Assembly: GCA_964017155.1 (NCBI GenBank)
Contig: OZ024862.1
Span: forward strand, 41,087,175 to 41,151,174
Reading direction: 5' to 3'
DNA: 64,000 nucleotides
DNA from: Oasisia sp. SBJ-2009
Taxonomy: Eukaryota > Annelida > Polychaeta > Sabellida > Siboglinidae
Shown here one piece after another: positions 59,701-64,000 of the stretch (positions within the stretch are counted from its first letter, which is position 1; every line of letters begins with the position of its first letter). The position numbers were made by a program, and so were the translations under genes. The notes beneath the pieces are model-generated. The model did not search any database. It had not been told where the DNA came from and was given only the letters and a program-made list of their open reading frames with translations.

Positions 59701-62132
59701 ATACTGCATTTAACGTGTTCTGAAATGAACGGCGCCCATACTATAGGGGCCACACAGACTCCTCTGTTGATGCCTGGATCATTTGTGTATGTCGTTGTAC
59801 AATAAGCATCCCTCCGTCAGTGGATTAAGGTTGTGGAGCTCACAGAAATGCAATAACCACGACATTACACAGGTATTAAAGAGAGGTAAATAGATCAAGT
59901 AGGAACCTACTGCAAACATACAATCTTCACACAACTGCTTCCATATGTCTTAATGGGCCACATAATGATTCATTACACACTTAACGGTGCATATTACGCT
60001 CACTCCAGTCTCCCTGATACACAGAACTGAAAGTATAAATTATCAACCTTGTTTTATTACATGGCTATTACCGCTGGCCCCATGCAATCAGGCCATTGTG
60101 GGTAAATAAACACACAGCCTAGTACCCCCATTGCCCTGGGAAAACTGTCATTAAACCCTCCACTGGTACATGGTTCATTGGTGATTCTCAGTGGTCAACT
60201 TCTGCTTCTCCGCAGTTAGTGCCTTAACTTGACCACTGGGTCACAAAGATGTTGGCCACAGCGTTATGTACTGGCATAGCTTTATGTAGAGACCCGTCCA
60301 CCCATCATTTGGACGGGTAAAAACGAATATGGATGGGTAGAAATATGGGTGGACGGGTAAAAAACTAAATGAAAGAGCAAATAAAGGTCTTCCAGAACCA
60401 TAGATAATGTTAGTTATGCCTTGAAAGTGAGCGTAAATGGTGTCACATGTGTGTTTGTAGTCCTTTTCAGGTCAAAAAAATACATTTAAAGTTTGTGAAC
60501 TGGCTTAACAGTTAACATCTACATGTCCACCAAAACATAGCTTTATCTAGAGACCCATCCACCCGTCATTTGGATGGGTAAAAACGAATATGGATGGGTA
60601 GAAATATGGAGGATGGGTTGTGGGTATGGGTAAAAAAAATGAAGGAGCAAAAAAAGGGTCTTCCAAAACCATAGATATTGTTAGTTATGCCTTGAAAGTG
60701 AGTGTAAATGGTGTCAAATGTGAGTTTGTAGCCCATTTCAGGTCATCAGGCACAATTTGAATGTTTGTAAACTAGCTTAACAGTTAACATCCACGTGTCC
60801 ACCAAAACATGTGACTGGCAATAATTTGATCCTGCATAAAGCCCTGTGTACTGGCACTTACAGAAGCACTGTTTTCACACTTGCTCTTGATCAATTTAAA
60901 ACATAACTTGCCACTTTTGGGTCTTATACTCCCAGCAATCAGAATGTGAGCTAATGTAGACTTGGAGGAAGTTGTACAAAACACATTACAGAAACAACAC
61001 CAAAGAGATTTTGAGGTTCCAGTAAAACAAATTCAGATACATTTCAAATTTAACATATTTGCAGACATTCTACGGGAGGGTAAACATTCCTGTGAACACT
61101 CCTGCATATATTAAACCTTTACGATTGCAAAACTGCAACAAAATAGACAAAGACCAATTGTTTTTCTTCAGTTTTTCTTATGCAAGATCACACTACAAGT
61201 ACATTGCCTTTTCATTGTATTTCAATTACCAGTTACGAAAAAAAAACTCTTTCAACAGGGAGATTATTTACAGTTTCCAGCTACCAACTAAGTAATTTAT
61301 CGGCTGTTTCATGTCAAGCAGTAGCTTTGTCTGTGTCAGCCACACAGGGAGTCGACTTATTCAAGCCTTGTACTTGACTTGCAGATATGTTCTTATCTGA
61401 GACACAGAGCATTGCAGTCATTCCCTGGTCGCTATGCATGTCAACACAGGAAGTGAAATGACAGCAAAAAACGATCAATGCAACAGCTGCCCCGAAAAAA
61501 TACAAATTAAGCAGGCCCACAGTGAAGTTTAAAGGCGAGGGAAAGGAAATATTTCACACTTTATCTAATGTGGAATTCAGCATTTTTTATTTTAGCTTCT
61601 AAGAACTTGCATATATGGTGATAACTTCCTCTTCGTAGAGGTTGTTGTAATAGTGATAATATCAACTAATGTACTTAGCAGTAATGTTTCTAAGTTACAT
61701 TTTCATCAAGCTGTTTTATAATAATAAACAATTGTTCAGCAGTTAATGATTCACTTGCATATATATCTACAGGTGGTTGTAATAACAGTATACAACAATT
61801 TAGTCGTACATAGTGGTGTTTCAACTTTGTACAGATTGTTGTAAAAACAGTCATTAAACAATCATTTTGGAGTAGTGATACCAATCTTACACATATAATG
61901 CAGTGATAGATCGTTGTAAACATGTAATTAGTAGTTGTGATTCTAACTTAATTGCACAGATTGCTGTAATAACAGTAAACATATTATTTAGTAGTGTGGA
62001 TTCCAACTAGCATAGATTGCTGTAATAACAGTAAATATTCATTCATAAAAAAAAACTGAAGATATTACATTACCACTGAAATCTTTCATCAGCGCCATGC
62101 TCCGATGATGACTCGATCTTGCCTGTCTCCAT
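18540..62132 (-). CDS. M13 zinc endopeptidase (neprilysin / endothelin-converting-enzyme-like), 22 coding exons
   Basis: The 22 exons 62074-62132, 59007-59155, 54169-54240, 52583-52744, 50019-50093, 48781-48986, 46591-46770, 37964-38050, 36349-36485, 35585-35678, 34189-34317, 32895-32993, 32453-32530, 31273-31376, 29789-29847, 28739-28790, 27837-27904, 26833-26963, 23347-23412, 22408-22506, 20643-20719 and 18540-18639 join in phase to 2,283 nt, giving 760 residues. This is the usual length for neprilysin and ECE proteins. Features: a short cytosolic tail, a membrane anchor at residues 41-61, and an ectodomain with the CLTVDC cysteines and [14 protein letters not shown] at 106-119. VVNAFYS lies at about 551-557. 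HEITH at 594-598 supplies the zinc ligands H594 and H598 and the catalytic E595. GENIAD at 655-660 supplies the third ligand E656. The protein ends in HKCHVW. The family cleaves small peptides at the cell surface as type II membrane proteins. Substrate and exact subfamily cannot be read from sequence. Confidence 0.9.
18661..18991 (-). mobile_element. tRNA-derived SINE, full-length copy
   Basis: About 330 bp. The head, on the - strand, has a tRNA-like A box (TGGCTCAgGGGTAGAGC) and B box (GGnTCGAATCC type). The body includes AGCAATGTAGAGTGAA-type and CTGGCTATAGACAGTGG-type segments (+ strand reads CCACTGTCTATAGCCAG). The tail reads TATAAGAACTTGCC and lies about 20 nt upstream of the exon 22 acceptor. 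Confidence 0.85.
20130..20200 (-). mobile_element. LINE 3'-tail fragment (AGCGCTATATAAA type)
   Basis: On the - strand GCAGCGCATCGATCCGCCAT then GCGCTATATAAAAACTGTA ends in an ATT repeat, as in the 1325-1700 tail. A similar piece lies at 59205-59275. Confidence 0.5.
20643..20719 (-). CDS. M13 peptidase exon 21
   Basis: The acceptor is gtgtccag and the donor is TTCAG|GTGAGT. It encodes [20 protein letters not shown] and then SPGRF, matching the WC...RPE.........HSPG.FR segment. Enters in phase 0, leaves in phase 2. Confidence 0.95.
20795..20905. repeat. Dispersed repeat: TTAGTCTTTTTGGGCCGAA family
   Basis: Related copies are at 19127-19270 and 21390-21500, and a fragment in the opposite orientation is at about 28435-28505. 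They share GGGCCGAA.GTC, TTAGCTGCCATATCTCA and ATTCATGATCTATTTGTC. Class unknown. Confidence 0.65.
20925..21350 (-). mobile_element. LINE 3' end, same family as 9000-9420
   Basis: The - strand encodes [20 protein letters not shown] and then [20 protein letters not shown]. It ends with the same 3' UTR. It is 5'-truncated. Confidence 0.84.
22008..22330 (-). mobile_element. tRNA-derived SINE, diverged copy (intron 20)
   Basis: Same family and orientation, with ATATAGCACCGTATCCAATC and GGGAAGCATCCAGTCACACT. A second partial copy (about 21895-22005) lies directly before it. Confidence 0.78.
22408..22506 (-). CDS. M13 peptidase exon 20 (GC donor)
   Basis: The acceptor is gattgtag. It has 33 codons: [20 protein letters not shown] then [13 protein letters not shown], the QLFF..FAQ signature. 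The donor is CACAG|GCAAGT, so intron 20 is a GC-AG intron with otherwise perfect complementarity to U1. Phase 0 on both sides. Confidence 0.93.
22490..23085 (-). repeat. 32-bp minisatellite made of the exon 20 acceptor plus exon start
   Basis: On the gene strand the unit is CATGTGATYGTAG| followed by GCGTACAGGAAGTGGGTGT. About 18 copies run from 23085 to the true acceptor at 22507-22508. Variants TTGTAG and TCGTAG alternate in blocks. Confidence 0.96.
23086..23360 (-). repeat. 20-bp minisatellite made of exon 19's end plus its 5' splice site
   Basis: On the gene strand the unit is CATACAGG|GTAAGACTCAGG. About 13 units run from the exon 19 donor down to about 23090, where they abut the next array directly. 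The exon-proximal unit is the real junction. Confidence 0.95.
23347..23412 (-). CDS. M13 peptidase exon 19 (third zinc ligand)
   Basis: The acceptor is tctttcag and the donor is ACAGG|GTAAGA. It has 22 codons: [20 protein letters not shown] then YR. E656 in GENIAD is the third zinc ligand and D660 supports catalysis. Phase 0 on both sides. Confidence 0.96.
23685..26850 (-). repeat. 32-bp minisatellite made of exon 18's end plus its 5' splice site (about 99 units)
   Basis: On the gene strand the unit is CCAGAGGTGAACATGAAT then |GTAAGTGACCAGTG, against the exon's own CCAGAGGTCAACATGAAC|GTAAGTGACC. Nearly every unit keeps GTAAGT, the best 5' splice site core. Span divided by period gives about 99 units. 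Higher-order blocks of about 700 bp (compare 24588-25237 with 25295-25890) show later segmental duplication. It fills about 3.15 kb of the 3.42-kb intron 18. Confidence 0.97.
26833..26963 (-). CDS. M13 peptidase exon 18
   Basis: The acceptor is gttgcag and the donor is ATGAAC|GTAAGT at 26832. It encodes [20 protein letters not shown] then [17 protein letters not shown], matching the GN...WW......F......C...QY.NY segment. Enters in phase 1, leaves in phase 0. Its last 19-20 bases plus the donor seed the large 32-bp array. Confidence 0.93.
27050..27330 (-). mobile_element. tRNA-derived SINE, old copy (intron 17)
   Basis: CCATGCTGCAATTATTATGA, AGCCAGGTACTCATTTATTC and GATTGGTGCTCTAGCAA match diverged body and head parts of the family. 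Confidence 0.65.
27348..27472. repeat. TA simple repeat
   Basis: Mostly uninterrupted TA. Similar tracts are at 20070-20094 and 56682-56741. Confidence 0.97.
27540..27822 (-). repeat. Diverged 16-20-bp tandem repeat beside the exon 17 donor
   Basis: On the gene strand the units read TTGTAGGTCCTrTAwG. They begin within 20 nt of the exon 17 donor (AAAG|GTAGGT). Several include TGTAAGTTGTAGG, which looks like a donor. Descent from the junction is possible but not certain. Confidence 0.7.
27837..27904 (-). CDS. M13 peptidase exon 17 (HExxH zinc site)
   Basis: The acceptor is tacacag and the donor is ATAAAG|GTAGGT. It encodes [20 protein letters not shown] and DDK. H594 and H598 bind zinc and E595 activates water, by homology to neprilysin. 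Enters in phase 2, leaves in phase 1. Confidence 0.96.
28739..28790 (-). CDS. M13 peptidase exon 16
   Basis: The acceptor is tgtgtag and the donor is CCCAAA|GTACGT. It encodes [17 protein letters not shown], the [10 protein letters not shown] signature. Enters in phase 1, leaves in phase 2. Confidence 0.93.
29789..29847 (-). CDS. M13 peptidase exon 15 (VVNAFYS substrate-binding motif)
   Basis: The acceptor is ttctctcag and the donor is AATCA|GTAAGT. It encodes [20 protein letters not shown]. The NAFY motif binds the substrate backbone in neprilysin. Enters in phase 2, leaves in phase 1. Confidence 0.93.
30872..31118 (-). mobile_element. tRNA-derived SINE, old truncated copy (intron 14)
   Basis: TTTACTCTCTGACAAACCTG, CTACAGCCAAGTACTCATTC and GGAGCAATGTATAAAAAA match the body. 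The tRNA-like head is missing. Confidence 0.6.
31273..31376 (-). CDS. M13 peptidase exon 14
   Basis: The acceptor is gttgtag and the donor is ACCAA|GTACGC. It encodes [20 protein letters not shown] and then [14 protein letters not shown], matching the YFEN....... segment. Enters in phase 0, leaves in phase 2. Confidence 0.88.
32453..32530 (-). CDS. M13 peptidase exon 13
   Basis: The acceptor is atcttacag and the donor is GAAGAG|GTGAGG. It has 26 codons: [20 protein letters not shown] then DLDYEE, matching the A....IGYP..I motif. Phase 0 on both sides. Confidence 0.93.
32895..32993 (-). CDS. M13 peptidase exon 12
   Basis: The acceptor is gtgacacag and the donor is GGAAAG|GTGAAG. It has 33 codons: [20 protein letters not shown] then [13 protein letters not shown], matching the family WMD..T...A..K motif. 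Phase 0 on both sides. Confidence 0.93.
33337..33672 (-). mobile_element. tRNA-derived SINE, full-length copy (intron 11)
   Basis: Same family as 18661-18991, from TATATAGCGCCGTAACCAG on the + strand to AGCCATTGTGCT. The B-box complement GATTCGAAACCGGGTTC and the A-box complement GCTCTACCCTTGAGCCA are well kept. Confidence 0.88.
34189..34317 (-). CDS. M13 peptidase exon 11
   Basis: The acceptor is gttcacag and the donor is ATCAAT|GTGAGT. It has 43 codons: [20 protein letters not shown] then [20 protein letters not shown], a clear match to R...C...V....G.A.G..FV of M13 proteins. Phase 0 on both sides. Confidence 0.93.
34430..35030. repeat. CA- and CCCACCC-rich low-complexity DNA with a 56-bp tandem repeat
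   Basis: Simple CA and GCAC tracts at 34510-34600 are followed by three units of a repeat containing ACATACACCTACATACAACC then CTCCCAAATACCACCC (about 34770-34905). It fills most of intron 10. Confidence 0.85.
35585..35678 (-). CDS. M13 peptidase exon 10
   Basis: The acceptor is gtccgcag and the donor is ACAAA|GTAAGA. It encodes [20 protein letters not shown] and then [11 protein letters not shown], matching the NY..W..V segment. Enters in phase 2, leaves in phase 0. Confidence 0.9.
36349..36485 (-). CDS. M13 peptidase exon 9
   Basis: The acceptor is gtgtcacag and the donor is AAGAG|GTAGGT. It encodes [20 protein letters not shown] and then [20 protein letters not shown], matching the family INW..FL...N and EP..VY...Y segments. 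Enters in phase 0, leaves in phase 2. Confidence 0.92.
36510..36785 (-). repeat. 42-bp minisatellite upstream of the exon 9 acceptor
   Basis: About six units read on the gene strand as CACCATTACCTTTGTGTCTA then GACTATGAAACTGACAAGAACT. The real acceptor region reads CACCATTACTTCTGTCTTGT then GTCACAG, so the units look like diverged copies of the exon 9 branch/acceptor segment. Confidence 0.82.
37330..37945. repeat. 41-42-bp minisatellite next to exon 8, resembling exon 8
   Basis: The unit on the gene strand is ACAGCTGTACACAATGTACA then ATGACAAGTGTACACTGTCAC. About 14 units, some shortened. ACAGCTGTACA and AACAAGTATACAwT also occur in exon 8 in the same order, so it may derive from that exon. 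Confidence 0.85.
37964..38050 (-). CDS. M13 peptidase exon 8
   Basis: The acceptor is tctag and the donor is ACGCAG|GTAAGT. It has 29 codons: [20 protein letters not shown] then SELYTNITQ, matching the ANIT.P...RRD....Y segment of ECE-type proteins. Phase 0 on both sides. Confidence 0.88.
38335..41560. repeat. 30-bp purine-rich minisatellite in intron 7 (about 105 units, two subfamilies)
   Basis: Subfamily A (about 38335-40400) is GACAGGGGGAAGTGGAGGGA then GAGGGCAGCT. Subfamily B (about 40400-41560) is GACAGGGAACAGTAGAGGGA then AGGGATTGCT. The middle part is mixed and shows some 20-nt insertions with TAGAATTAGGGTATTG. On the gene strand every unit is a pyrimidine tract ending in CTGTCAG, like a 3' splice site. 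Very long ORFs here (over 300 codons) reflect the repeat only. Confidence 0.96.
41780..46500. repeat. About 51-bp minisatellite in intron 7 (about 93 units)
   Basis: The + strand unit is GTTCAAAAGTTAGACCTCAC then CCCCTGTACAAGGGAACCTA and GAGGAAGAGCA, with 49-50-bp variants. Over 4.7 kb this is about 93 copies by span and period. On the gene strand each unit reads CTCTTCCTCTAG|GTTCCC then GTACAGGG|GGTGAGG, which looks like an acceptor followed by a donor. Long ORFs across it are artefacts. Confidence 0.95.
46591..46770 (-). CDS. M13 peptidase exon 7
   Basis: The acceptor is ttctgtag and the donor is GCTAAT|GTAAGT. It has 60 codons: [20 protein letters not shown], then [17 protein letters not shown] and IDFEIRLAN. 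This fits the family LP.R.YYL...Y...M segment. Phase 0 on both sides. Confidence 0.9.
46771..48289. other. Intron 6 unique sequence
   Basis: AT-rich and without recognised exons, up to the LINE fragment at 48290. Confidence 0.6.
48290..48722 (+). mobile_element. LINE 3' end, same family, + orientation
   Basis: It encodes [20 protein letters not shown], then [20 protein letters not shown] and [19 protein letters not shown] followed by a TAA stop inside the conserved NEWN motif. Ends with the shared 3' UTR and ATCTTGTTAAATTTTGTTAAA. Confidence 0.85.
48781..48986 (-). CDS. M13 peptidase exon 6
   Basis: The acceptor is ttttag and the donor is TACAG|GTAAGG. It encodes [31 protein letters not shown], and ends [15 protein letters not shown], matching the GG.P.W and DD.NS segments of the family. 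Enters in phase 1, leaves in phase 0. Confidence 0.9.
49130..49405 (+). mobile_element. Second LINE family, ORF2 C-terminus with poly-A tail
   Basis: It encodes [20 protein letters not shown] then [19 protein letters not shown] and [18 protein letters not shown], the typical end of many endonuclease-reverse-transcriptase elements. A run of about 22 A residues follows at 49381. Confidence 0.88.
50019..50093 (-). CDS. M13 peptidase exon 5
   Basis: The acceptor is tctcctag and the donor is ATGT|GTAAGT. It encodes [20 protein letters not shown] and then SCQNM, matching the family helix ending in the conserved SC. Phase 1 on both sides. Confidence 0.83.
50165..50480 (-). mobile_element. tRNA-derived SINE, diverged copy (intron 4)
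   Basis: CTGGGAAGCATTCAGCGATG, CAGTAATTAATGCACATGG and AGGAGCAATGTAGGAAGAA mark the same family and orientation. Confidence 0.72.
50845..51365. repeat. 47-bp minisatellite in intron 4
   Basis: About 11 units of TCAGGACACTTGCTCCAGAC then YAAGGCAAGAGTTTGTAGTG and GTCAATC, highly similar to each other. It does not touch a splice junction. Confidence 0.92.
51700..52560. repeat. Degenerate GGTGGAGATGG tandem repeat in intron 4
   Basis: Imperfect units of about 17-34 bp built from GGTGGAATTAGGGGGTGGAG fill about 860 bp beside exon 4. The gene strand is therefore C-rich. The array starts within 30 nt of the exon 4 donor but does not contain a copy of it. Confidence 0.8.
52583..52744 (-). CDS. M13 peptidase exon 4
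   Basis: The acceptor is tttcttag and the donor is TTCGAG|GTGGGT. It encodes [20 protein letters not shown] and then [12 protein letters not shown], the hallmark PC.DF..YACGGW stretch of M13 proteins. Phase 1 on both sides. Confidence 0.92.
54169..54240 (-). CDS. M13 peptidase exon 3
   Basis: The acceptor is tctttcag and the donor is AAGACTG|GTACGT. It encodes [20 protein letters not shown] and then CVKT, supplying the conserved N-terminal ectodomain cysteines. Phase 1 on both sides. Confidence 0.83.
54553..54892 (-). mobile_element. tRNA-derived SINE, full-length copy (intron 2)
   Basis: Same family and orientation. It contains TATATAGCGCAATATCCAGT, GGATTCGAATCCGGGTTC and TCTACCCCTGAGCCATTG on the + strand. 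This is one of the least diverged copies. Confidence 0.88.
55125..55275. repeat. Diverged TTTTGGTAAnrGGACA tandem repeat
   Basis: About seven units of 18-22 bp in intron 2. No link to a splice site is seen. Confidence 0.75.
55470..56370. other. Unassigned dispersed segment, two related pieces
   Basis: CAGCTATCTTCAGGTGCAG then TTGTCACTCCCAAATTG at about 55488 and CAGCTATCTTCAGATGCAG then TTGTCACTGCCAAATTG at about 56280 are clearly related. They may be remains of a mobile element. No intact ORF. Confidence 0.5.
57490..57850. repeat. Diverged short tandem repeat, about 20-24 bp
   Basis: Repeats of the pattern TTACATyrGCTTrGTGCAyC, with variable spacing, run directly into the 31-bp array. No link to a splice junction is evident. 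Confidence 0.8.
57850..59022 (-). repeat. 31-bp minisatellite made of exon 2's end plus its 5' splice site
   Basis: Read on the gene strand the unit is CTTGACCAGTCACCAG then |GTAGGAACTTTACTA. About 34 well-kept units run from 59006 down to about 57965, and diverged units continue to about 57850. Units alternate between CACCAG and CGCCAG. The first unit is the genuine end of exon 2. Confidence 0.95.
59007..59155 (-). CDS. M13 peptidase exon 2 (membrane anchor)
   Basis: The acceptor is tctgccag and the donor is CACCAG|GTAGGA. It encodes [20 protein letters not shown] and then the anchor [20 protein letters not shown], ending HTALDQSP. Positive charges before the anchor fit a type II orientation. 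The last 15 exon bases plus the donor seed the 31-bp array that follows. Confidence 0.85.
59276..62073. other. Intron 1 unique sequence around the MITE pair
   Basis: Apart from the elements at 60277-60850 it is AT-rich with no recognised exon or ORF. Confidence 0.6.
60277..60850. mobile_element. Two head-to-tail copies of the AGCTTTATG MITE-like element
   Basis: Copy 1 (about 60277-60536) breaks off at CCACCAAAACATAG, where copy 2 (about 60537-60850) begins with AGCTTTATCTAGAGACCC. Copy 2 ends GATCCTGCATAAAGCC, inverted to the start. Both match 12064-12355. Confidence 0.75.
62074..62132 (-). CDS. M13 peptidase exon 1 (start codon, cytosolic tail)
   Basis: ATG at 62132-62130 opens 19 codons ([19 protein letters not shown]) and ends CAGTG|GTAATG in phase 2. 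This joins exon 2 exactly and gives an acidic cytosolic tail before the anchor. I chose this start because frame, length and topology all fit. Confidence 0.65.
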
Positions 62133-62639
62133 TGACAATTACACTTGAAGTTGAATGAATGTATGTACACATGTATTCATTGCACCTCTCTCTGAGATCT
62201 TTTTGTTTTTAGTATAACTTCCTTTTCATAAAGGTTGTTCTAATAATATTAACAGTAATGTGATTCCAAAAAAAAGCATTTTGGTCAATATATACACACA
62301 TAGCAAAATATTTTCTGTAAGTCTATAGTCAACAATGATTAATTAAAACAGTTAATTAGTACGCATGATCATACACTATTTTATAAAGTTTTGCTCTATA
62401 GCTGTTCTGTGCAATGTTTTAATTGGTATACATATATAATTATTATTATTATTAATATTACATATATGGTAATTACAGACAATACTACAGTGTGGTAAGT
62501 GGTAGTTACTTATAAATCAAGTACTACTGATATAATTTCAACAACATACTAGATACAATGTTTAATAAAATTTAAATAAAACAACAATTATTCAGTTACA
62601 TCAGACAATGGATGAGCTGTAAGCTTATACATATCTGAA

Positions 62640-62765
62640 TAATGGTAATAAAAACATCTGGGAAGTATTCAGCCTCACAGCAATTATTACACATCCACCA
62701 GTCTGTTGCTGGCCAGGCATTCATCTAAACAGCTAAGTGAACTAAAGCAACATGAAATGGATCAG
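62640..62765 (-). mobile_element. tRNA-derived SINE fragment near the gene start
   Basis: ATCTGGGAAGTATTCAGCCT, GGCCAGGCATTCATCTAAAC and AAGTGAACTAAAGCAACATG match the middle of the family. Confidence 0.55.
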
Positions 62766-62854
62766 CTTAGACAAACTAAACAAGATGGACTTGAAAGTGC
62801 AATTAAGTCCAAGATTTTATAACCATCATGCTATAAAAGAGAACACATGCTCAC

Positions 62855-62949
62855 CAATTGTCACTGCCGTTTACCGCTATATCATCCACGCTTATGTTGT
62901 ATGTCTTGCCATTTTCGCGACACCTGTCCTCGTCCACCACCTCAAGCAT
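62855..62949 (-). CDS. Candidate alternative first coding exon of the M13 peptidase
   Basis: ATG at 62949-62947 opens 31 codons (MLEVVDEDRCRENGKTYNIS and 11 more residues) and ends ATTG|GTGAGC, a good donor, in phase 2. That is the same phase and same last two bases (TG) as the other first exon, so it would splice to exon 2 and recreate the Cys codon. ECE-1 in vertebrates is known to have alternative first exons. No transcript evidence; it could also be a 5' UTR exon or chance. Confidence 0.4.
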
Positions 62950-62962
62950 TGTGGGTAATGAG
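62905..62962 (-). promoter_or_regulatory. Candidate promoter motifs (ZNF143-like and YY1-like)
   Basis: On the - strand TTACCCACAATGC (about 62945-62957) resembles the ZNF143/STAF site. GCGAAAATGGC (about 62908-62918) resembles a YY1 site. Both lie in a relatively GC- and CpG-rich stretch (62860-63350) ahead of exon 1. Motif matches only. Confidence 0.35.
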
Positions 62963-63539
62963 CAGCGAGAGATCGCGGTCTGTGAGGTGAAGTTCCTGTT
63001 GTCCACCACTCATGACATATCCACCCGGCCCTGGACGTCCAGCTCCACTGTCCACTGATCCTACCGCGAATCACTAACCGCCTAAACTTGTGCGTTGTCT
63101 ATGAACACGTTCACCGACATTGTCGCAGTGGACCAGAACATGTAGCTTTCAAGAGCTCATCCTTTTGTGAGAATCCCCGTGGCTCCGGGAGAGGTAATGA
63201 GACGAGAGGCTTGTATCCAAAAGGAGCGTGCTGTGACTCCACGTGTCTGAGGCACACTGAGGCAGGGACACACCACACACTGACAGCACGGACGGCCACC
63301 AGTGGCTGACAGGTGCTGCCATCTGGCTACACTTGCCTCATTAACCACACTCACTGACTATGACTGGCCGTGCACTGTGGCACTACACCAGCAGAGTCTG
63401 ATAAGTGGCAAATCGTCATTGATAATCAGCAGGTTATCAATATAATCACATGCCAGTGGTGGTGTAAAATAAATGTTGTGATAGATAATAGATGTGTGAA
63501 CAACCCTGTGAGACTGGACCGGCCAGACAACTCTGTCTT

Positions 63540-64000
63540 CATTCACTGCAACTGTCAGCACTCACCTTCATTCACTGCAACTGTCAGCAGTCACCATCAT
63601 TCACTGCAACTGTCAGCAGTCACCACAATTCACTGCAACTGTCAGCAATCACCATCATTCACCGCAACTGTCAGCAGTCACCATCATTCACTGCAACTGT
63701 CAGCTGTCACCTTCCTTCACTGCAACTGTCAGCAGTCACCTTCATTCACTGCAACTGTCAGCAGTCAGCTTCATTCATTGCTACTGTCAGCAATCCCCTT
63801 GATTCACTGCAACTGTCAGCACTCACCTTCATTCACTGCAACTGTCAGCAGTCACCTTCATTCACTGCAACTGTCAGCTGTCACCTTCATACACTGCAAT
63901 TGTCAGCAGTCACCTTCATTCACCGCAACTGTCAGCAGTCACCTTCATTCACTGCAACTGTCAGCAGTCACCTTCATTCACTGCAACTGTCAGCAGTCAC
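63540..64000. repeat. 29-bp minisatellite running off the right edge
   Basis: About 16 units of TTCATTCACTGCAACTGTCA then GCAGTCACC. On the - strand each unit contains ATGAAG|GTGACTGC, loosely donor-like. The array continues past the window. Confidence 0.95.

Noticed and set aside
62858..63058. + strand ORF near the gene start with hydrophobic beginning
   Set aside because: No family resemblance. It overlaps the candidate promoter and first exon on the other strand.

Overview
The window is eukaryotic nuclear DNA, probably from a marine invertebrate and most likely a mollusc or another lophotrochozoan. The evidence is AT-rich GT-AG introns, vertebrate-like protein families with many small exons, a tRNA-derived SINE family, fragments of several non-LTR retrotransposons, and much minisatellite DNA. 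There are no bacterial operons, rRNA genes or CRISPR arrays. The species assignment is an inference from repeat style only.

Two genes converge. On the + strand (310-15492) lie the last 14 coding exons of a TANGO6/TMCO7 homologue, a HEAT-repeat protein with RTP1-type C-terminal domains; the N-terminal exon(s) lie before the window. On the - strand (62132 down to 18540) lie 22 coding exons that join in perfect phase into a 760-residue M13 zinc endopeptidase of the neprilysin/endothelin-converting-enzyme family. It has a cytosolic tail, one membrane anchor, an HExxH motif, a GENIAD motif and a C-terminal Trp. A second possible first exon in the same phase lies at 62855-62949. The interval 15493-18539 holds the two facing 3' ends.

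Region by region: 1-15.5 kb is TANGO6, with a piggyBac-like element, a TA-flanked inverted-repeat transposon and LINE and SINE pieces in its introns. 15.5-18.5 kb is AT-rich 3' UTR or intergenic DNA. 18.5-27.9 kb is the catalytic end of the peptidase gene, mostly tandem arrays. 28-38 kb holds dense small exons. 38-46.5 kb is one intron of about 8.5 kb filled by two minisatellite blocks. 46.6-62.1 kb holds the N-terminal half, with further arrays. 62.8-63.4 kb is a candidate promoter and alternative first exon. A 29-bp array runs off the right edge.

The most striking observation is that many minisatellites here are copies of splice junctions. Each repeat unit carries the end of the neighbouring exon plus its functional-looking 5' splice site, or the acceptor plus the start of the exon. 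In the peptidase gene this is clear for the donors of exons 2, 18 and 19 and the acceptor of exon 20. Intron 19 consists of almost nothing but copies of its own two ends. In TANGO6 it is clear for two donors and one acceptor. The real sites therefore sit next to about 10 to 100 near-identical decoys, which suggests that splice junctions here seed tandem duplication and intron growth.
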